In this document: positions 60,001-64,000 of the stretch, piece by piece
Position numbering within the stretch: position 1 is the first letter of the stretch
Layout of the letters: the number at the start of each line of letters is the position of its first letter
Assembly (NCBI RefSeq): GCF_021117385.1
Contig: NZ_CP088252.1
Location: 992,001 to 1,056,000, forward strand
Length of the DNA: 64,000 nt
Direction: 5' to 3'
From: Frateuria soli
GTDB taxonomy: Bacteria; Pseudomonadota; Gammaproteobacteria; Xanthomonadales; Rhodanobacteraceae
Position numbers and translations under genes: made by a program
Notes under the pieces: model-generated
What the model was told of the DNA's origin: nothing
The model's input: only the letters and a program-made list of their open reading frames with translations
The model's database searches: none

Positions 60001-63000
60001 CGGCGGCGCGGCCGGCGATCTCGTCTTCGACGGCGGCACGCTCGCCATCTCCAGCGCATTCACCAGCGCGCGCGACATCATCCTGCAAGGCAACGGCACG
60101 CTGCAGACCGGCGCCAACCTTGGCTTGTCCGGCGTGATCAGCGGCAGCGGCGACCTCGCCAAGACCGGGAGCAGCAAGCTGACGCTCTCCGGCATCAACA
60201 CCTACACCGGCGCCACCGACGTCACTGCCGGCACGCTGGCCTTGTCCGGCGCCGGCAGCCTGGCCGACTCCAGCGGCGTCACGGCCGACGGCACGTTCGA
60301 CATCTCCGGCGCCACCGCAGGCGCGACCATCGCCAGCCTCGACGGCGCCGGCACCGTCAGCCTGGGCGGGAAAACGCTGACGCTGAGCAACGCCTCGGGC
60401 ACCTTCGACGGCGTCATCGGCGGCAGCGGCGGCCTCACCCTGGCCGGCGGGAACGAAACCCTGACCGGCGCGAACACCTACAGTGGCGGCACCACGATCA
60501 GCGGCGGCACGCTCTCGATTTCCAGCAACGCCAGTCTGGGCGCGACCACCGGCGCGTTGACCCTCGACGGCGGCACGCTGGAAAACACCGCCTCGCTGGC
60601 GCTGGACCGCACGCTGGCGCTGGGCACGGGCGGCGGCACCCTGCAGACCGGCGCGGGCACCAACCTCACCCTGTCCGGTGCCGTCAGCGGCACGGGTGGC
60701 CTGGCACAGACCGGCACCGGCTCGCTCACCCTGGGCGGTGACGTCACCACCGGGGGCAGCCAGAGCTACGGCAAGGTGTTCCTGGGCAACGATGTCACGC
60801 TTGCCAGCAGCACCGGTTCGGTGGATTTCGCCGGCACCGTGGACAACGCCGACGCGACCGCGCGCGCGCTGAGCGTGATCGCCAACAACGGCAGCATCGG
60901 TTTCGGCGGCGCGGTGGGCGGCGGTGCGAATGGCCGTCTGGCGGGCCTGACCACCAGCAGCCAGAGCTTCAGCGCCGGTGCGCTGGCGGTGGGCGGCAAC
61001 CTGTCGGTGACCACCACCAGTGGCGGCATCACCCAGGGCGGGGCGTTCCTGGTCGGCGGCAACGCCGGCTTCGACGCGGGCAGCAACCTCATTTCCCTGA
61101 CCAACGCCGGCAACGACTTCGGCGGCACCGTCGACCTGACCGGAGGCGCCACCGCCATCGGCGACGGCAACGGCCTGGTGCTCGGCACGCTCGCCACGGA
61201 CAGCCTCACCGCCATCAGCCACGGTCCGCTCGACCTGGGCAGCGGCAGCGTGACCGGGAACCTCAAGGCCACCAGCAATGACGGTGCGATCACCCAGTCC
61301 GGCGGTCTTGCCGTAACCGGCACCAGCACCCTCGACGCAGGCGCCAATGCGATCACCCTGAATGCCGCGGGCAACGATTTCCAGGGCACGGTGCGCCTGC
61401 TCAACAGCGGTGCGTACGACGTGGCGCTGGACAACGGCAGCCACGCGCTGTCGATGGGCGCGTCCACGCTGGGCACCGGCGCCTTGTCGCTGGCCGGCAA
61501 CGGCATCACCCAATCGGGCAGCATCGTCCAGGCCGCGGGCGCGGGTGCGGTGAACCTTCAGGCCGGCGGCGGTGCGCTGGTGCTGGCCGACAGCAGCAAC
61601 GACTTCACCGGCGCGGTCAGCGCGCAGGGTGCCGGAATCTCGCTGCAGACATTGGGCGACCTGCGCGTGGCCGCGCTGGATGCCGGCACCGACGGCTCGG
61701 TGAGCCTGGTCGCCGGCGGTACGCTGGATCTGGCCGCGCTGGGCGCGATCGATACCGGCAACGGCGACCTGACCCTGGGTGCCGGCGGCAGCTTCACCAC
61801 CAGCGCCGACCTGAGCGGCCGCAACGTGTCGCTGCGTGGCGACGGCGGCCTGATCCTCAGCAACAACGTCGCCGCCAGCGGCACGCTGGACCTCACCAGC
61901 AGCAATGCGACCATCACGCAGATCGGCGGCACGCTCGTCGCGGCGGGCGCCACGACGGTCGACGCCGGTACCGGCAGCATCGGGCTGACCGCGGGCACCA
62001 ACGATTTCCAGGGCGACGTCACGCTGACTGGTGGCGCCACCACCATCAACGACGCCAATCAGCTGACCCTGGCCGCGCAGGACACCGGCGATCTCTCCGT
62101 CACCAGCCATGGCAACCTGGTGCTGGGGGAGGGCACGGTCAACGGCGTGCTGACCGCGGGCAGCAGCGGCGGCACCATCAGCCAGGCCAGCGGCGGGCTG
62201 ACCGTGACCGGCACCAGCTCTATCGACGCCGGCGGCGGCGCAATCACGCTTACCGACGGCAACAACGATTTCGGCGATACCGTCGGTCTGAACGGCGGCG
62301 CCATCGCCATCACCGACAGGAACGCGTTGACCCTGGGAGGGCTCGCCACCGGCGCGCTGTCCGTCAGCAGCCACGGCAACCTGGCGCTGGGCGCCAGCAC
62401 CATCACCGGCACGCTCGATCTGGCCAGCAACGGCGGCGACATCACGCAGGCCGGTGCGCTAAGCGTCACCGGTGTCAGCACGATCGATGCGGACAGCGGC
62501 CTGATCACGCTGGGCCTGCTCAACGACTTCCAGGACACGGTGGACCTGACCGGTGGCGACAGCGTCATCACCGACACCAATGCGCTGGCGCTGGGTATCC
62601 TGGACACCGGTGCCCTCACCGTGACCAGCACCGGCAGCCTGGGCCTGGGCAGTGGCAGCATCGGTGGCGACCTGACCGCCACCAGCCAGGGCGGCGCCAT
62701 CACCCAGACCGGCGCGCTGGCCGTGCAAGGCATCAGCGTCCTCGATGCCGGCGCCGGCGCGATCACGCTCGGCAGCGCGGCCAACCATTTCACCGGAGCC
62801 GTCAGCCTCACCGGTGCCGGCATCGCTTTGCGCGATGCCGGCAACCTGACCGTGGCCGCGCTCGCCAACCAGCCCGACACCGGCATCAGCCTGATCGCCG
62901 GCGGCTCGCTGGTGCTCCCGGCCGGCGCCATCGACACCGGCACCGCCGACCTGGTGCTCGCCGCCAATGGCGGCACGCTCGGCACGACCGGCGCGCTCAG

Positions 63001-64000
63001 CGGCGCCAACGTCTCGCTGAGCGGACGCGATGGCCTTGCCCTGGCCGATGCCGTGACCGCGACGAATACCCTGACGCTTGCCAGCGCCGTGGGCGACATC
63101 ACGCAAACCGCCGGCGCGCTCACCGCCGCCCACCTGACCGGCAGTGCCGGCGGCACCGTCCTGCTCGGCCAGGTCAACGCCATCGGCCAGCTCGACGGCT
63201 TCAGCGCCGACGGCTTCACCTTGCTCAACAACGGCAACCTGACCATCGCCGGGCCGGTCGCCGGCGGCGCCACCGGCGTGGACATCACCAGCAGCAGTGG
63301 CCTGCTCTCCGTCGCCGGCGACGTCAGCGGCGGCAGCATCGCCCTGCAGGGCGTGGGCATCAGCCAGTCCGGCGGCAGCATCGACGCGGGCAGCGGGCAG
63401 GTCAGCCTGCAGTCCGGCGCGGGCATCGCACAGACGGGCGGCTCGATCACGGCCGGCACGCTCAGCGGCAGCACCGTGGGCGACGCCAGCCTGGCCGGCG
63501 CCAACCAGGTGGCCAACCTGGGCAGCTTCAGTGCGGCCAACCTGTCGCTCACCAACGCCGGTGGCATGACCCTGGCCGGCCCGGTCACGGTGACCGGCGC
63601 CGCCGCGCTGACCGTCGGCGGCGCCCTGGCCATCAACAATACGCTTAGCGCTGCCGCCACCACGCTCGACGTGAGCGGCGCGATCACCGAAGGCGCCGGC
63701 GGCAACCTCGCCACCGGCACGCTCAGCGGCCAGGCCAGCGGCAACGTCACCCTGACCCGCGGCAACCATGTCGGCACGCTGGGCAACTTCAACGCCACCA
63801 GCTTCGCGCTCGCCAACGGCCAGGCGCTCACGGTCAACGGCAACCTCGGCGTCGGCGCAGGCAGCATCGCGCTGACCAACACCGCCGGCGCGCTGAGCGT
63901 GAACTCGGCCCTCGGCGGCGGCAGCATCGCGCTGGATTCGGCCGCCGACCTCGTGCTGGGCAAGGCGATCAATGCCACCACGCTCAGCCTGAAGTCCGCC
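57005..64000 (+). CDS. Filamentous-haemagglutinin-type exoprotein (TpsA), 3' end beyond window
   Basis: A frame open from ATG 57005 to the window edge (2332 codons, no stop). The start is a long basic signal peptide (RKALPLSLSLLLCGALASGP, cleavage near ARA), followed by the TPS/haemagglutination domain (GSGSILQDGANVVINQASDK; NPSQIFGQISSNGQVFLINT; HGIIFGSTAQVNVGGLVAS). Residues about 620-1250 are autotransporter-associated beta-strand repeats of two kinds; from about 1250 on there is a second array with ITQxGGxxVxGxxxxDAG and NDFxGxVxLTG units. It should form a long surface beta-helix exported by the TpsB encoded just upstream. Long antisense frames over this region are composition artefacts. 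Confidence 0.9.
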   Translation, partial: MHTTRATSRKDSLASLRRKALPLSLSLLLCGALASGPARAAGGVARTTTPTGGTIVGGSGSILQDGANVVINQASDKLVLNWQSFNLGEDALVRFNQPGSSAIALNRILDQNPSQIFGQISSNGQVFLINTHGIIFGSTAQVNVGGLVASTLDLTPTDFLSNHFNLDAVGGGAGVVNHGTIAAASGGSVSLIGGSVANDGVILANYGRINLDGAEHAVLDFDGNGLINVQITGELKQRLDARAAVSNAGKLQADGGTVVLEAAAARDLFTHLVNNSGLIDAGAISHDGGVVRLVARGGDTTNSGSIDVSGTRGGSAQLLSDRNVALTGDIDASGTQGGGRIRVGGGAQGGEGLLHASTSTVGAGARLNADATQSGKGGSIVVWSDHDTQVAGQFSARGGVQGGDGGFVETSAEHVRIDDAAHVSTLAPQGRNGTWLIDPTDFTIGSGGDMTAAAVESALGSGNLTIQSTDGGTAGSGNIYVEDVLGWSANTLTLTALNDIDIDAAVTTTGTAGLVLNASTAIGAAPAIAGGRVNLADTLTLGGSGGLTVAGTVHSVSGTLDISGLSSGASIGGLDGNGLVNLGGNALTLSNADGGVFSGVIKGAGGSLVMAGGTQTLSGSNNYGGGTTLGGGVLTVAGDANLGKSTGGLTFNGGTLATSAAFTSARDIVMQGNGTVQAGAALTLSGTISGSGRLTKAGAGTLTLSGTNTYGGGTTISAGTLKVSSDANLGATTGGVTFNGGTLNNTAAFTSARAITLQGAGTLQTGANLTLSGVISGGGGLTKTGSSTLTLSGIETYTGATDIAAGTLVLSGAGSVASSSGVTADGTFDISGTTAGASIASLAGSGTVTLGSKTLTLSNASGSFGGVIGGTGGLTLAGGSQTLSGVNTYSGATSISAGTLMLSGAGSVAGSSGVAANGTFDISGTTGATIASLGGSGTVTLGSKTLTLSNASGSFGGVIGGTGGLTLAGGNQTLGGINTYTGNTTLEGGVLTVSSDANLGGAAGDLVFDGGTLAISSAFTSARDIILQGNGTLQTGANLGLSGVISGSGDLAKTGSSKLTLSGINTYTGATDVTAGTLALSGAGSLADSSGVTADGTFDISGATAGATIASLDGAGTVSLGGKTLTLSNASGTFDGVIGGSGGLTLAGGNETLTGANTYSGGTTISGGTLSISSNASLGATTGALTLDGGTLENTASLALDRTLALGTGGGTLQTGAGTNLTLSGAVSGTGGLAQTGTGSLTLGGDVTTGGSQSYGKVFLGNDVTLASSTGSVDFAGTVDNADATARALSVIANNGSIGFGGAVGGGANGRLAGLTTSSQSFSAGALAVGGNLSVTTTSGGITQGGAFLVGGNAGFDAGSNLISLTNAGNDFGGTVDLTGGATAIGDGNGLVLGTLATDSLTAISHGPLDLGSGSVTGNLKATSNDGAITQSGGLAVTGTSTLDAGANAITLNAAGNDFQGTVRLLNSGAYDVALDNGSHALSMGASTLGTGALSLAGNGITQSGSIVQAAGAGAVNLQAGGGALVLADSSNDFTGAVSAQGAGISLQTLGDLRVAALDAGTDGSVSLVAGGTLDLAALGAIDTGNGDLTLGAGGSFTTSADLSGRNVSLRGDGGLILSNNVAASGTLDLTSSNATITQIGGTLVAAGATTVDAGTGSIGLTAGTNDFQGDVTLTGGATTINDANQLTLAAQDTGDLSVTSHGNLVLGEGTVNGVLTAGSSGGTISQASGGLTVTGTSSIDAGGGAITLTDGNNDFGDTVGLNGGAIAITDRNALTLGGLATGALSVSSHGNLALGASTITGTLDLASNGGDITQAGALSVTGVSTIDADSGLITLGLLNDFQDTVDLTGGDSVITDTNALALGILDTGALTVTSTGSLGLGSGSIGGDLTATSQGGAITQTGALAVQGISVLDAGAGAITLGSAANHFTGAVSLTGAGIALRDAGNLTVAALANQPDTGISLIAGGSLVLPAGAIDTGTADLVLAANGGTLGTTGALSGANVSLSGRDGLALADAVTATNTLTLASAVGDITQTAGALTAAHLTGSAGGTVLLGQVNAIGQLDGFSADGFTLLNNGNLTIAGPVAGGATGVDITSSSGLLSVAGDVSGGSIALQGVGISQSGGSIDAGSGQVSLQSGAGIAQTGGSITAGTLSGSTVGDASLAGANQVANLGSFSAANLSLTNAGGMTLAGPVTVTGAAALTVGGALAINNTLSAAATTLDVSGAITEGAGGNLATGTLSGQASGNVTLTRGNHVGTLGNFNATSFALANGQALTVNGNLGVGAGSIALTNTAGALSVNSALGGGSIALDSAADLVLGKAINATTLSLKSA
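58870..60750 (+). repeat. Tandem beta-strand repeats of two types inside tpsA
   Basis: Seven units in the order B (58870), B (59131), A (59392), A (59668), B (59941), A (60202), B (60478). Type A is about 273-276 bp and carries GTFDISGTTAG and GSKTLTLSNASGSFGGVIGG; type B is about 255-273 bp and carries FNGGTL, AFTSARDI and QTGANLTLSGVISG. A units are highly similar to each other at DNA level (the first two nearly identical over long runs), indicating recent duplication or gene conversion. Confidence 0.85.
61020..63700 (+). repeat. Second, more diverged repeat array inside tpsA
   Basis: Units of roughly 200-260 bp begin with an I-T-Q or I-S-Q motif (for example near 61027, 61289, 61504, 61912, 62173, 62439, 62698, 63099 and 63358), followed by a VxGTSxxDAG strand, then NDFxGxVxLTG and a conserved TSxGxLxLGxG strand. 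They are protein-level repeats with weaker DNA identity than the 58870-60750 array. Confidence 0.75.

Noticed and set aside
58150-60741. An 863-codon plus-strand frame inside tpsA in another register
   Set aside because: Arg/His/Gln-rich out-of-frame reading of the repeat DNA; the register from 57005 gives a coherent TPS exoprotein.
55871-62374. A 2167-codon open frame on the minus strand opposite the TpsB/TpsA genes
   Set aside because: It is antisense to well-supported TpsB and TpsA coding sequence, is extremely Ala/Gly/Arg-rich with no domain, and arises from GC-rich codon bias and repetitive DNA.
58870-63700. CRISPR array or satellite DNA
   Set aside because: Repeat units of 200-276 bp stay in one reading frame and encode beta-strand repeats; there are no short repeats with unique spacers.

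Overview
The window is GC-rich, gene-dense DNA from a gammaproteobacterium, most probably a Xanthomonadales/Lysobacterales member (Rhodanobacteraceae or Xanthomonadaceae). This placement rests on the type VI secretion cluster with its own ECF sigma factor and kinase, the kynurenine genes, the REP-like palindrome and the overall codon use. No rRNA or other strict taxonomic marker is present, so it is an inference.

Left flank (1-3038): the 3' end of cvpA, then purF, then a DUF455 ferritin-like protein and a perfect 26-bp inverted repeat.

Integrated element (3039-13165, about 10 kb): it sits in the 3' part of a tRNA-Pro(CGG) gene. It is bounded by a 49-bp direct repeat with one mismatch and by paired TGCACTTAC integrase arm-type sites at both ends. 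It carries a tyrosine integrase, a ribbon-helix-helix regulator divergent from an AlpA/Xis-like gene with two operator-like repeats between them, a string of small early genes, a replication-type winged-helix candidate followed by four palindromic iteron-like repeats, and a late module. The late module holds an HK97-type major capsid protein, a cold-shock-domain protein, a short tail-tip-J-like protein, a possible NTN-hydrolase-like protein, an HNH endonuclease, a P27-like small terminase and a secreted cargo protein. Portal, large terminase, prohead protease, tail and lysis genes are absent. It therefore looks like a capsid-encoding phage satellite (related in concept to capsid-forming PICIs) or a very cleanly reduced prophage.

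Middle (13118-20094): intact tRNA-Pro with its promoter, hisS, an unusually long HutH-like MIO ammonia-lyase, a DUF6165 gene, and a minus-strand kynurenine-pathway operon (ACMSD, small exported protein, kynU).

Type VI secretion locus (20267-54781): ECF sigma factor, tssB, tssC, hcp, tagJ, tssE, tssF, tssG, tssH, a putative effector/immunity cassette (caspase-like protein, M35-like metalloprotease, exported small protein, hydrophobic 337-residue protein), PAAR, a degraded TPR gene, vgrG, DUF6931, tagH (FHA), tssK, tssL, tssM, a TagF fused to a degenerate PP2C, a normal PP2C phosphatase, a Ser/Thr kinase, a lipoprotein, a second duplicated kinase fused to an FGE-sulfatase domain, and a small tail-anchored protein. 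tssA and tssJ are not seen. Threonine phosphorylation appears central: both kinases and the TssL N-terminus carry the same A-T-x-V-x-P motif, an FHA reader is present, and the ECF factor has Ser/Thr where acidic residues are normally needed.

Right end (54983-64000): a two-partner secretion pair, a TpsB transporter with an apparent extra POTRA domain and a huge TpsA exoprotein (at least 2332 residues, running off the window) built from two alternating repeat types followed by a second repeat array.
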